From the NCBI GenBank assembly GCA_009731375.1, contig BJOX01000108.1:711830-775829 (forward strand): a DNA stretch of 64,000 nucleotides. The letters are read 5' to 3'. Made by a program: the position numbers and the translations under genes. The notes below the pieces were generated by a model that saw nothing but the letters and a program-made list of their open reading frames with translations, searched no databases and was not told the DNA's origin. Below, one piece after another: positions 45,927 to 60,382 of this stretch. The stretch is from Paulinella micropora (taxonomy: Eukaryota > Cercozoa > Imbricatea > Euglyphida). Every line of letters begins with the position of its first letter. Within the stretch, counting starts at the first letter, position 1.

Positions 45927-46142
45927 TTGTCTGATTTTTCTTCTCCTCCTCCTCCTCCTTCTTCTTCTTCTCCTTCTTCTTCTCCTTCTTCTTCTTCTTC
46001 TTCTTCTTCTTCTTCTTCTTCTTCTTCTTCTTCTTCTCCTCCTCCTCCTCCTTCTTCTTCTTCTTCTTCTTCTTCTTCTTCTTCTTCTCCTTCTTCTTCT
46101 TCGTCTTCTTCTCCTTCTTCTCCTTCTTCTTCTTCTCCTTGG

Positions 46143-46211
<69 letters not shown>

Positions 46212-46445
46212 TCTTCTTCTGCTATAGCTATTTCTCCTCTTGCGTCTGCTGCTGCCATTTCTGTAACTGCTGTTGGTATTGCAGCCTCTACTACTCCTGG
46301 CTTTAATAAATCTTTTGATGATTTTTTTGTTCCTCTTTCTCAACGAGAGCGTAAACATCAAACGCTTATCGAACAGCTCCTTGCTCTTGTTTCCCCTGAC
46401 GGAGGTAGAAGACCACTGGCAGCTCATGTTACCTGTCGGAGGTAG
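45927..46445 (+). other. Low-complexity open frame, doubtful
   Basis: 172 codons: Ser/Pro runs from TTC/TCC repeat, Thr then Ala runs, then a non-repetitive tail (GFNKSFDDFFVPLSQRER). The tail is the only protein-like part. Probably a chance frame in repeats. Confidence 0.2.
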
Positions 46446-46449
46446 AAGA

Positions 46450-47960
46450 CCAGCTTATTGTTACTCCTGGTTTAGATACGTTCATTGTGTTTGAGTGGGT
46501 AGATTACGACGGTGACAGAAAGAAGAGAGTGAGAAGTAAATAGAGGAATAGGAAAGTGAAAAATTCAGCTTGGGGAAGGTAACTAAGGTGGACGTTGATG
46601 GCGATGATCCAAATGTTGACTCAGTAGTCCTTGTTACGTTTGGGGCCATCCATCAGGTTCAAACCAGTATACGGGGAAGTATCTACCGGCTTGGTTGCAT
46701 GGTCGAGAAGAAAAGCAATCCATAAACGATCCAAGCACAGAGGATAAAGAATTCAAAGCTTGGGAGAAAGACGTGTTGGCGTCGCACATCATCTCACTCG
46801 ATATCTGCATGCAACCTTCAGGTGAAAGTGAGGTGTCATCCTTACAAATCGCATCGACCGATCAAGAACACATCAAAAAAGATTTAAGACGATATAATTT
46901 TATTGCAGTGAAATGTAATTACCTTTATTAATAGTAACTGTTTTTTCAAAGCCCTGACATAAAGAAATTTAATTTATTAAACTCAAAATTTTATTTGCTG
47001 AAATATTAATATTAATATGATCAACTTAAAATCAAATTTTTTATTTTAGAATAGTTCGAGCCATGAGTTTGGCCACCGAATGACACAGATTTTAATCAGG
47101 CATCGCCTCAGGGATGGCTAAGCTTCCCTTTTTATGTGCCAATTACAGGAATGACACAAACCCTTTTGATAGTCGCCTCCCAGGTTGGCGATTGTCTTCT
47201 TCCTTCCTTGCTTGCCGCAGTGCCAGAGTCACGTAGTAATCGCTGCCAAGGCTCATAACCCACTAGATAAGAGGGTTCGTATTTTACTTTTACTTAGAGA
47301 TTTTGAATAATAATGACACGTTTTTAAATGCCACACCCCAAATCGCCAAGCTTTGAATTCACCGTTACACTTAGGTGATATAGGTAAAATAGGTAATTAT
47401 CCTTGTGGTGGGCCGGTATGACTAAATACTATTATTAATAAAATTTTCTATTGTTTCCTCCATATATTGCATCTTCCCCCGATTTCCCGTGAACACGCAT
47501 GTGCGATAAATTTGTGGACAAGGACAAGATAACGGAAAAACAATATTTGATTGTCTTTTTAATGCTACGTTCCGTTCCCAGTCATTTTCGCCTAGGCCTC
47601 CAAAATCAATTTGGGTTTTCAAGTTATTACCCACCAACCCGACACTACCCGTTTATGACTGTTAACTCCAAACCGAAAGAAACAATCCGTTTGAGAGCTG
47701 GAGACCTCACAATCTACGTTCTACACTTGATCGTACCTTGCACCCAAGCCTGCAAGGGGTTCGAAATTACGTAAATAAACGAAGTGACCTCTCTACTATT
47801 TACTGGTATTTCACCTGCTCTCACAGAGTCAAGACTCAATGCAGCCATAGTGTTCTAAATAGGAGTTCGTTGTATCTGCCTACTTGAAGAGTTGTAATAC
47901 AAACTCACAACTAACGTCGGACGACATATGCTGCAAAGTGCAATTACCAAACTCACACGA
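46450..47960. other. Unique intergenic sequence
   Basis: Complex AT-rich DNA without microsatellites. Besides the possible gag relic, a 91-codon plus frame at 47499-47774 (MCDKFVDKDKITEKQYLI...) shows no motif I know. Confidence 0.6.
46668..46931 (+). pseudogene. Possible relic of a copia-type gag
   Basis: The frame reads KYLPAWLHGREEKQSIND, then EDKEFKAWEKDVLASHI and ISLDI. The W-(x)n-D-x-x-A-x-x-I pattern resembles the N-terminal gag region of Ty1/copia elements. There are stops on both sides and no zinc knuckle or pol nearby. Confidence 0.25.
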
Positions 47961-47962
47961 AG

Positions 47963-47965
<3 letters not shown>

Positions 47966-48022
<57 letters not shown>
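47966..48022. repeat. TA dinucleotide tract
   Basis: About 28 uninterrupted TA units. Confidence 0.98.
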
Positions 48023-48023
<1 letters not shown>

Positions 48024-48111
48024 TTACCACTTCCCATCTAAATCTTACTCTTCCCACTTATCCCTACTAGTGGCAAGTATTTTATCAAGATTCCATGAAG
48101 TAAAAAATGTG

Positions 48112-48515
48112 CCAGGAGCAAGAATACACATATTATATATAGAAAAAGAAAAGAAAGGATAGGAAAGGAAAGGAAAGGGGCAAGCACATAGCTAGGTGGA
48201 AGAAACAGAGCGTGGTGTGTGTAGCATATCTCAAACAGACGAGTTTCAATACTTACACTGCATACTGATTTAAAAACAAAATTTCCTGTCCATTTTATGG
48301 TCATATTAATATCTTGATAGGAGCAAGAATGTATACATACATATATATATATACATATATATATAAAGAAAACAAAACAAAACAAAACAACACAAAAGAC
48401 AAGGAAAGGAAAAGTATCCAAGCACACTTAGCTAGCTGGAACAAACAGAGCGTGCTGTTTGTAGCACACCTGAAACAGACGAGTTTCAATACTTATATTC
48501 AATATCTATTTCTGG
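48112..48515 (+). repeat. Diverged ~200 bp tandem duplication
   Basis: Two units, starting near 48112 and 48318, share aggagcaagaat, then AAAG-rich sequence, agctaggtggaagaaacaga / agctagctggaacaaacaga and cagacgagtttcaatactta. Similarity is roughly 80% by eye. Intergenic, downstream of gene B. Confidence 0.8.
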
Positions 48516-48939
48516 CTCAATACTTATATACTTCAAACTGATTAAATCCCTAAATTTCTGGCTATTTTATGCTCACATTAAAACCTACTTAAAGGTCTTA
48601 ATATCTTATACTTCACGACCTTATACAATACTTATACTGATTAAATACCTAAACTTACATACCAGTTGTATGCTGGCATTAATCCCTAAAGATCTCACTA
48701 CTGGTGTTAATATCAAGGGACACCTATCAACCTCATACTGATATTCAGATTTAAAATTCTGCCTACAGGGCCACTAAAGAACAAAAACCCGATAAAAGAA
48801 AAAGGACGCGATGTAAGAATAAGTCAGCCTGTGCGAAGAAAATATAAAGCGAGCAACAGGGAGCATTTTGTGGTTGTTGTTGCTGCTGCTGCTTGTCGTT
48901 GTGGTGGTATCGGTGGCTGCTTAGAGGTCTTCTGGCTGT

Positions 48940-48982
48940 TTAGTAGTCGTCGATGTCCAGCTCAAGCTCCCGAATAGCGTGC
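48940..48982 (-). CDS. Gene B terminal exon B29
   Basis: The acceptor is catgtag; it reads [13 protein letters not shown] then TAA. The acidic C-terminus ends a coiled coil formed by B26-B29. No partial copies of B26-B29 were seen, unlike the rest of the gene. Confidence 0.9.
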
Positions 48983-49097
48983 CTACATGAACATAAATAG
49001 ATACATAGATACATAAGATACATATACATACATAGATGCATAGAAACATACATACCTCAAATCGCCCTGGGTCTTCATTAGCTCCCCGATTTGCGAC

Positions 49098-49143
<46 letters not shown>

Positions 49144-49441
49144 GTACGTAGGTAGGTAAATACAGACGTACAAACATACATTGAGAGGAGCAAAGGTAAT
49201 ACCAACACAGCCGTGATGTCTGCGTTGCCAGAGCGCATTTCAATGTGTAGCCTTGTAATCTCCTCATCCTGAAATATACAACACATAGTCAACATCGGAA
49301 TGTGCAAGTATTTCCCCAAACCTGTCCCCTCGAAAAAGTATGAGAAATTAAAGATACAAACAAAAATCTGGAAAATTTCAAGACCACCCCCCCCCCCCCG
49401 GGCCCCCCCCCCCGCCNNNNNNNNNNGCGAGCGAGCGAGCG

Positions 49442-49489
<48 letters not shown>

Positions 49490-49606
49490 ACCAGTCGCTC
49501 GATGTTTTCAGTCTTTTCCGCGATCAGTTTCCGCACCAGCAAGTGGTCGTCCTACAATTAATCAACTAATTAATTAACAACAAAAACAATTAATAATGAT
49601 AATAAC

Positions 49607-49652
<46 letters not shown>

Positions 49653-49681
49653 GTAATAATAGTATTAATAGGAATAGTAAC

Positions 49682-49715
<34 letters not shown>

Positions 49716-50494
49716 GTGCTTCTCTGTCAATGGCTGATGCATTTCTGCACATGCGCCTCCATCGTCTCACCCGTGAGGGGAGTACGAAGAATTGACGATA
49801 NNNNNNNNNNNNNNNNNNNNNNNNNNNNNNNNNNNNNNNNNNNNNNNNNNNNNNNNNNNNNNNNNNNNNNNNNNNNNNNNNNNNNNNNNNNNNNNNNNNN
49901 NNNNNNNNNNNNNNNNNNNNNNNNNNNNNNNNNNNNNNNNNNNNNNNNNNNNNNNNNNNNNNNNNNNNNNNNNNNNNNNNNNNNNNNNNNNNNNNNNNNN
50001 NNNNNNNNNNNNNNNNNNNNNNNNNNNNNNNNNNNNNNNNNNNNNNNNNNNNNNNNNNNNNNNNNNNNNNNNNNNNNNNNNNNNNNNNNNNNNNNNNNNN
50101 NNNNNNNNNNNNNNNNNNNNNNNNNNNNNNNNNNNNNNNNNNNNNNNNNNNNNNNNNNNNNNNNNNNNNNNNNNNNNNNNNNNNNNNNNNNNNNNNNNNN
50201 NNNNNNNNNNNNNNNNNNNNNNNNNNNNNNAACAATCTGGTGTCTGCTGGGTCCTGGGCTATCAACCAGCATATGCGGAGTTTAAGATCTTTTACGCGCG
50301 CAACGACCCTCCTCCCCAGCATCTACCACCAAAGGGTTATGAGTTGGCGTCACAGTTTAACGCCTTGAGGCCATTGGGCTGGAACTCTATTTAGCAAGTG
50401 TGACTAGGTTTTTTCATCGGGATTTCCCTCAAATATGTCACAGTCAACACTCCAAATAAAAATAATAATAATAATAATGATAATAATAATAATG

Positions 50495-50536
<42 letters not shown>

Positions 50537-53500
50537 GTATGTATGAAGATAAATTTACCTCGCGTTCCGAAGGTGAGACCGACACCACGGACTACATATA
50601 TACATCCATACATACATACATACATGCATACATACATACACACAAATACATACATAGACATACATACATATACATACATCGTCCTGCGCATCCAGTTCAG
50701 CCGCGAGGTCGGCTAGGTTAAGGTTGTCGCCAGCGACATCAGCCAGGTTAAGGTTGCTGCCAGCGAAATCAGCTTGGCCGTCCCGGTCGCCGAGCTTGAT
50801 GATCTGACAAGACAGGCCACGAGCAAGTGAGACACTTGTGTTATGGTTAAGGTTGCTGCCAGCGAAATCAGCTTGGCCGTCCTCGTCGCCAAGCTTGATC
50901 TGACAAGACAGGCCACGAGAGCAAGTGAGACACTTGTGTTATGCCTGCTATTCCTTCTACTGCTGCTATTATATCCTTGTGAGCAAGGTTGAGATTGTTG
51001 TGGTCGACATCAGCTTAGCTGTGGTCGTCGCCACGCTTGATCTCACAAGACAGGCCACGAGAACAAGTGAGACACTTTTATTGTTGTTGTTGTTGTTGTT
51101 GTTACTACTACTACTACTACCACTGCTACTACTACTACTACTACTACTACTCGAGTACCACTACTACTACTACTACTACTACTACATTACATCAATGAAT
51201 GAAATAACAAATACATAAAAGTTGACAAACCAATACAAGTAATAAATACAAGTAATAATAGGGACAACACAAGTAGTAGTAATGACAACAACAACAGAAG
51301 TAGAAGTGTGTGTGTGTTGGTGCGATCACACTTCACTTGTTTGTTACAACAGCCTTTCTAACAGCAGCAAGTATAGTAAGGACAACGACAAAAGTAGAAG
51401 TGTGTGTGTGTTCGCTCGATCACCTCACTTGTTTGTTGTAACAGCCTGTTTAGCTCCTCCGACTGCGACCNNNNNNNNNNNNNNNNNNNNNNNNCCCCCC
51501 CCCCCCCCCCCCCTCCCTCTGTCTCTCTCACCTCACTTGATTGTTGTAACAGTCTTTCCAGCAGCTCCTCCGACTGCTCCTACCAACACAGACAACAACA
51601 TGTGTGTGTATTGTTTTGTGTGTATGTGTGTGTGTGCGTGTGTGTGAATCAATTTGTTGGTTCGGTTGAGCGATGATGTGTGTTTGCATGTGGTGTGTGT
51701 ATGTGTGTGTGTGCGCGTGTGTTATAATAGTTGTTACTTGAATCGATTTGGTAGTTCGGTTGATCGATTGTATGGTGTGTGTGTGTGTGAGAGAGAGAGA
51801 GTATGTTATTATCGTTGTGACCTGAATCGATTTGGTGGATCGTTTGACCTCCTCCTCAATTGAAGTCTCTCCCTCCTCCTCCTCTTCCTCCTGTAAGTAA
51901 AGTAAAGTAAAGTAAAGTAAAGCAAAGTAAAGCAAAGCAAAGCAAAGTAAAGTAAAGTAAATTAAAGTAAAAGTAAAGTAAAAGTAAAGTAAAGTAAAGT
52001 AAAGCAAAGCAAAGTAAAGTAAAAGTAAAAGTAAAGAAAAGTAAAGCAAAGTAAAGTAAAGTAAATTAAAGTAAATTAAAGTGAAGTAAAATAAAAGTAA
52101 AGTAAAGTAAAATAAAGTAAAGCAAAGTAAAGCAAAGTAAAGTAAAGTAACGTAACGTAAAGTAAAGTAAAGTAAAAGTAAAAGTAAAGTAAATAAAGTA
52201 AAGTAAAAGTAAAAGTAAAAGTAAAGTAAAGTAGAAGTAAAGTAAAAGTAAAAGTAAAGTAAAGTAAAGTAAAGTAAAGTAAAGTATGTAAGTATGCATG
52301 CATATATGTAATTGTACCTCTTTCTCTTCCTCTTCTGTGACTCTCTTCTGCGCATCCTCTGGCTCTTTTTCTTCTTCTGCTTCTTCTTGTTTTTCTTTTT
52401 CTTCTTGCTGCTCCCTGACAGTCAATATTATATATATATATATACAAATATAGAATATATGCATATAAATGAGAGAGAGAGAGAGAGAGAGACCTCTCTT
52501 GATTGTCGTCTTCCTCCTCAGACTGATCTTCAACCGACTACATAGAAATATACATACATACATACATACATACATGCAAGCATACCTTGCACACATACAC
52601 ATACATACATGACATCAACACGAATATTTACATCTATCCATACGCGCATACATCCATATGTTCAATAACTACCCCAGACTCGTCCACCCCTGCTTCCTTT
52701 GCATAATGGGTGGCCTGTTCCTGCAGGAAAAAAAATGCATCAGGTGCGTGCGACCGGCCCGGGCCAGACAAAAATTAACGCAAAAATCGGAACAATTCCA
52801 GCAAAAATGAATTGATATGAAGAAAAATGCCACTTGGATCTGAGACTCTACCGGGTGCGGCGGGGTCTTGTTCTCCGGGCCGGCCGGTTTCGGACCCGGC
52901 GCGCAATGGCTGACGCGCTCCTCCTCCCCCCCCTCCTGCACAATCCCTGAGGGCTTGTACTCAGCAGATAGTTGTCTTTTGCTTTGTGGTTTTGGGTTGC
53001 GTACCTGCAGACATGGATTGTAAAACATTCGTAAATAGGTACCTTTATTACATTACATTACATGCACACATACATCACATTACATTAGATGACATGAGAT
53101 TACATGACATTACATTACATGTACACAGCACAGTACAGTACAGCACAGCACAGCACAGCACAGTACATACAGTGCAGTGCAGTACAGTGCAGTACATACA
53201 TTACATTACATAAAAACGTACAAACATACCATTACATTATGTTACATTACATTACATAACATTACATAACATTACATCACCTCACCTCACCTCACCTTAC
53301 CTTAAATTACCTTACCTTACCTTACCTTACATTACATTGCATTACAATGTATCACAGTACATTACAATACATTACATTACATAGCATTAAATAAAACGTA
53401 CAAATCATACCATACCATGACATTACATTACATTACATTACATGAAAACGTACGAACCATGCCACACCATACCATTACATTACATCACAATACATTACAT

Positions 53501-53894
53501 TACATAAAAACGTACAAACCATACCATACCATTAAATTACATTACATTACATCACATGAATCCATACCGGCGCCTGTTGGGTTGGCATGCAGCTTCGATT
53601 ACATTAGATTACATTATATTACATTTAGATTAGATTGGATTGGATTGGATTAGATTGGAATGGGTTGGTTGGATGGGATGGGATGGAATGGGATTAGATT
53701 AGATAGCATAACATACGTATCGGCGCTTGCTCAATAAGTGGATCAGCAAAATCATCAATCAACTTTCCTCTACTTGTAGAGTTTTTTTTTTTTTTTTTTT
53801 TTTTTGGGTTCGGCACGCAGCTTACACATTAGAATGCATTAAGTTACATTCACATCACATCACATCATTTTACATCACCTCAGGTACACCGCTG

Positions 53895-53926
<32 letters not shown>

Positions 53927-54325
53927 CCTACCTACCTATCTACCTATCTATCTATCTATCTATCTATCATACTACTACTACTACTGCTACTACTACTACC
54001 TGCTGGTGTGGCATGCAGCTCCCTAACCCGGCCACATCACATCTCATCACATCATTTCACATCACATCACATCATATCACATCACATACATTTACGTTGT
54101 GGCTTGCAGCTCCCCAACCCGGCCACATCACATCACATCACACCAAGTTACATTCACATCATATCACATCACATCACATCACATCATTTTCACATCAGTA
54201 CGTTACCGGTGCCTGCTGGTGCGGTAGGCAGCTACCTAAGCCGGCCACAGCACTCGACACAAGCTCTTGCGACCCCGCCACAGCACTCCACACTTGCACT
54301 TCCAACAGGGCCATAGGCAACTAGA

Positions 54326-54369
<44 letters not shown>

Positions 54370-54378
54370 TAGATAGAC

Positions 54379-54432
<54 letters not shown>

Positions 54433-54629
54433 GTTAGGTAAGGTAAGGTAAGGTAAGGTAAGACAGGACAGGACAGGACAAGACAAGACAAGACAAGACA
54501 AGACCAGATAAGATAGGATAGATAGATAGATAGACATAACTCTTATACTTGCACTTCCAGTTGAGACGTAGGCGACTAGGTAGGTAGGTAGGTAGATAGG
54601 TAGGTAGGTAGATAGGTAGATAGGTAGAT

Positions 54630-54661
<32 letters not shown>

Positions 54662-55329
54662 CTCTAGCTAGATAGCTAAGATAGATAGATAGATAGATAG
54701 ATAGGTATAGACATAAACTTCTTGTGCTCACACTTCCAGTTAGGACCATAGGAGGTAGGTAGGTAGGTGGGTGGGTAAGTAGGTAGGTAGGTGGGTAGGT
54801 GGGTGGGTAGGTAGGTAGGTAGTCAGATAGGTAGGTGGGTAGGTAGGTAGGTAGGCAGATGGGTAGGTGGGTGGGTGGGTAGGTATGTAGTTATGTAGGT
54901 AGGTAGGTAGGTGGGTAGGGGTGAGTAGGTAGGTAGGTAGGTAGGTAGGTAGATTAGGGTAGATTAGATTAGAGTAGATTAGTATTAGAATAGATTAGTA
55001 TAGTATAGTATTAGATTAGATTAGATTAGATTTAGATTTAGATTTAGATTAAGATTAGGATCAGGATCAGGAATAGGAATAGATAAAATGATAGATAGAT
55101 AGATTACCAGGGTTGGTAATCGGGGTTTCTGTTTCGGGGGGGAGAGTTTGTTCTCTTTGGCAGGAGAGTTGGAGTTTTTGTTTTCTTTCCGCGGGGACAT
55201 CTTGCGGGGGCTAAGCTGAGGGGCGGGGGCGGGTGGCGCCGGCGACCAGGACGGCCTGGCAGGGGATGTTCTGTTATATTACATGATATTGCAGTGTTTT
55301 TTGAGTGTATATGATTGGATTGTTTTATC

Positions 55330-55373
<44 letters not shown>

Positions 55374-55807
55374 AGATATATAGATAGATAGATAGATAGA
55401 TAGATAGCTGTACCTCCTCTCCTCACTGAAAAGGCGTTTGGCCGCCTCCCCGATTCCACCGAAACGAGCCCAGAAGCCACCCTCCTCCCCCTCCTCCTAA
55501 CAGATAGGTAGGTAGTGTAGATAGGTAGGTATGTAGGACCGAAACGAGCCCAGAAGCCACCCTCCTCCCCCTCCTCCTAACAGATAGGTAGGTAGTGTAG
55601 ATAGGTAGGTATGTAGGATTCCACCGAAACGAGCCCAGAAGCCACCCTCCTCCCCCTCCTCCTAACAGATAGGTAGGTAGTGTAGATAGGTAGGTAGGAT
55701 TCCACCGAAACGAGCCCAGAAGCCACCCTCCTCCCCCTCCTCCTAACAGATTGGTAGGTAGGTAGATAGGTAGAGATAGGTAGGTAGATAGATAGACAGA
55801 CAGATAT

Positions 55808-55852
<45 letters not shown>

Positions 55853-55958
55853 AGGGTCCTCCCTGCCAGACTGGCGTATTACTACGTGGCATAGATAGAT
55901 AGATAGATAGACAGATAGATAGACAGATAGATAGATAGATAGACAGATAGATAGATAT

Positions 55959-55991
<33 letters not shown>

Positions 55992-56328
55992 CAGATAGAT
56001 AGATATGTTTAGTCTAGGAGCGTCGCATAGCCAAATGGCCATAAGCGTCCTACCAGGAGGCATTCTGGCTCAGGCCTGCCTTCGCCTTCCTGGCTCCCTC
56101 ATAACCAATGGCCAGCGGAGGGGATCCACTCACCAAGCACGAAGTGCAGGGTGAGAACCTTTATGGGCGAGCTCAAAGGAAAAACACCCAACGCAACAGC
56201 TACCCTTGGTGCAGCGTAGCGAGGTAGCCGACGGGCATGTGCAGTTTGCTCTAGGAGGGTTGGTCTTTATCGCCAACGTCCCGCCCCCTCGACCAATTTT
56301 TCTTACATCAAAGGGAGGGATATCCGAC

Positions 56329-56376
<48 letters not shown>

Positions 56377-56410
56377 GTATATATATATATCTATATCTAT
56401 ATACATATGT

Positions 56411-56464
<54 letters not shown>

Positions 56465-56906
56465 AGAGACCATGGTTTCCCCTAGGCTGTCGTGTGATTG
56501 TGTGGTCCCCTATATTCAATACATACATTACATACAAAACGTACATACACCATACGTGCATACGATACATCCATGCATTACATATATACATACATACATA
56601 CTAATGTACTAGCTGTTGCTTTTGCCGCTGTTGTTGCGAGAGCATGCATACATACATTACATACATATATTACTTACATACATACATACATACATGCATA
56701 CTGCATACATACATACATACATACATATATATATGAGCTTATAAAAAATATACATATATATACTACCTGTTGCTTGTTGCGCGAGCTTCGCTTGGGTTGA
56801 GGTGTGACATGCCCTAGAGTCAGTCAGTCAGTCAGTCAGGCAGTCAGGCCGGCCCATTCCACCACCCCGAATTTCGGGCTTCGGGTGTGAAAGTGCCACC
56901 GCGAAC

Positions 56907-56981
<75 letters not shown>

Positions 56982-57014
56982 CATCCATCTATCTATCTAT
57001 CTATCCATCCATCC

Positions 57015-57060
<46 letters not shown>

Positions 57061-57463
57061 TTATCTATCTATCTATCAATCTATCTATCTATCTATCTAT
57101 CTATCTGTCTGTCTGTCTATCTATCTGGCCGGCATTTCAGGCCGCAAACCCAGAAAGTGGCACACCAGGCACCCGGAAATTTGGTGTTATAGATAGATAG
57201 ATAGATAGTTCTATTGCTTGGTGTTATAGAAGAATTCTTGGTATGTCGAGTCAGTCTATCAGTCAGCCATTCAGTCAGTAAGTAGCGAACACGGCCTCCA
57301 ATGTAGATAGATATATATATGCACACATATACATACCAACTTCATCGGGAATGCATGCAGCAAGGATGTATAGATAGGCATGTGATAGATAGATAGATAG
57401 ATTAGACAGACAGACAGACAGACAGAAAGATAGACAGATAGACAGACAGATAGATAGATAGAT

Positions 57464-57510
<47 letters not shown>

Positions 57511-57541
57511 CATAGATAGATAGATATTTTGAGAGAGAGAG

Positions 57542-57580
<39 letters not shown>

Positions 57581-58478
57581 AGGGTCCTCCCTGCCAGACT
57601 GGCGTATGACTATGTGGCCGAATAGATAGATAGATAGATAGATAGATAGGTAGGTAGGTAGGTAGGTAGGTAGATAGATAGATAGATAGATGTATACATA
57701 CCAAACTGTTCGGGAATGCATGCAGCAAGGATGTATAGATAGGTACATACATATACACATATACATACCAACTTCGTCGGGAATGCATGCAGCATAGATA
57801 GGTATGTAGTATGTAGATATAGACGTATACATAACCAACTTCGTCGGCAATGACGCAGCAAGGATGCATAGGTAGGTATATACATATACATCTATCTTAT
57901 CTTATCTTATCTTATCTTATATCTTATCTTTATCTTATCATATTTCATTATACGTACCAACTTCGTTGGGAATGCACGGAGCAAAGATGTATAGATAGGT
58001 ATATACATATACACGTATCTTATCTTATCTAATTTTATCTTATCTTATTTTATCTTATCTCATATCATCTTATCTTATCTTATCTTATTTTATCTTATCT
58101 CACCTCATCTCATCTTATCTTATCTCATCTCATCTTATCTTGTCTTATCTTGTCTTATTTTATTACACATACCAGCTTCGTCGGGAATGCGTGCTGCGAA
58201 GGCTGCCTCGACGGCAGAGGCGCCGGCCAAAGCTTGAGGCGTGGTGCCTGGCGTAGCTCCTAGCATGAATGATGTATGCGTGTATGCATGTATTTCTGCC
58301 TTGCGTGTTTGTATATTTGTGTGTTTATGTGCTGGCCAGAGCTTGAGGAGAAAGATTGTATGTATGTATGTATGTATGTGCCGGCAAGAGCTGTATGTAT
58401 GTATGCATATATGTATGTATGTATGTTTTGGCTGCCGATGCTCCTGTGCGAGACTGGAAGAGAAGAGAAGAGAAGAGA

Positions 58479-58524
<46 letters not shown>

Positions 58525-58580
58525 AAGAAAGCAAGCAAGCAAGCAAGCAAGAAAGAAAGAAAGAAAGCAAGAAAGCAAGC

Positions 58581-58636
<56 letters not shown>

Positions 58637-58763
58637 AGGAAAAGAAGAGGACGGAGACCTGAGCGAGTGACTGTGGTGCATAGATAGATAGATAGAGATA
58701 GATAGATAGATAGATAGATAGGAAAATACACTGAGTCACCATCCTGAGGTTCAACACAGCGCT

Positions 58764-58820
<57 letters not shown>

Positions 58821-58862
58821 CCTGAGGGCCTTGAGACCTCGCCGTTGGTGGTGGAGGCAGAT

Positions 58863-58946
<84 letters not shown>

Positions 58947-58979
58947 GTAGGTAGGTAGGTAGGTAGGTAGATAGGTAGG

Positions 58980-59051
<72 letters not shown>

Positions 59052-59355
59052 CCTGAGTGCCTGGAAACATTGCCGCTGGTGGGGGAGGCAACCTCTCCTT
59101 CCGAATCCTGCCCAAGAATGAATGATGGTTGATTATCTTTGCTATTTTTATGATTATGATTATTATATCATTATTATTATTATTACTATTATTATTATTA
59201 TTATTATTATTATTATCATCATCATCATCATCATTAATAAATAAATATGAATTAATATAAATTAAAAAAATTATACATATATATATATACATATACATAT
59301 ATGTAAAACTTGGCGGGGTCAAGGAAGACAACTTGTTTATAAAGCCGATGATTTG

Positions 59356-59400
<45 letters not shown>

Positions 59401-60326
59401 ATTTGGCGGGGTCAATGAAGGCAACTTGTCAATGAAGCCCATGATNNNNNNNNNNNNNNNNNNNNNNNNNNNNNNNNNNNNNNNNNNNNNNNNNNNNNNN
59501 NCCCCCCCCCCCCCTCTCTCTCTCACACACACACACCTTTGGTGGGCTCAACTTTTTAATAAAGCCTTTGATTTGCTGGGCCACCTACACGTAGATGACA
59601 GGTAGGTAGGGTAGGTAGATAGATAGATATATAGATAGATAGAGATAGATAGATAGATCTATCAGATAGATCTATCAGATAGATAGATAGATACATAGAT
59701 AGATAGATAGATAGATAGATAGACAAAGACCGGGTGTTCGGCCATCTCTGCCCAGGTTTCTTTGCAGTTATCAACCAACGTGTCCGTCAAAGAACGAGAA
59801 TCATTGCTGCATGCACGCACATAACTTTTTTTAACAATGCATACATAATACATATACAGTTTAGGAGTGACCTAATTGGGAAGTCTAATCTTCTACCTAT
59901 CTACCTACCTACCTATCTACCTATTACCTACCTACCTACCTATCTATCTATCTATCTATCTATCCAATCAATCAATCAATCAAAGAAACCTGGAGAAGCC
60001 TGGCCAGTAGGTAGTAGCAAAGGGTTTGGCGCGATCAATCAATCAATCAATCAATCGACCGACCAGCCGACCGACCGATCGATCAAAATCAAAATCAAAA
60101 TAAAAATAAAAATAAAAATAAAAATCAATCAATCAATCAATCAATCCGCCCAACCCAACCCCACCCCACCCCATCCAATCCAATCCAATATAATCCAATC
60201 CAAGCCAAGCCAATCTAACCTAATCTATCTACCTCGAAAAGGCCTGGGCATTAGGCGCGATCAGAAGGGCGCTCCGCTTCGACTTGGGGGGAGGAGAATC
60301 AGATAGGCTCACCTAAATGTTTTATT

Positions 60327-60382
<56 letters not shown>

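Noticed and set aside
55847-55895. Exon-like IRQSGREDP fragment repeated at 57575-57620
   Set aside because: Phase does not fit between B14 and B15, and the other copy lacks a GT donor; probably dead copies of an exon not retained.
57117-57190. Exon-like piece reading [14 protein letters not shown] on the plus strand
   Set aside because: It has an AG and a GT on the plus strand, opposite to gene B, but no partner exon and no copies; left unassigned.
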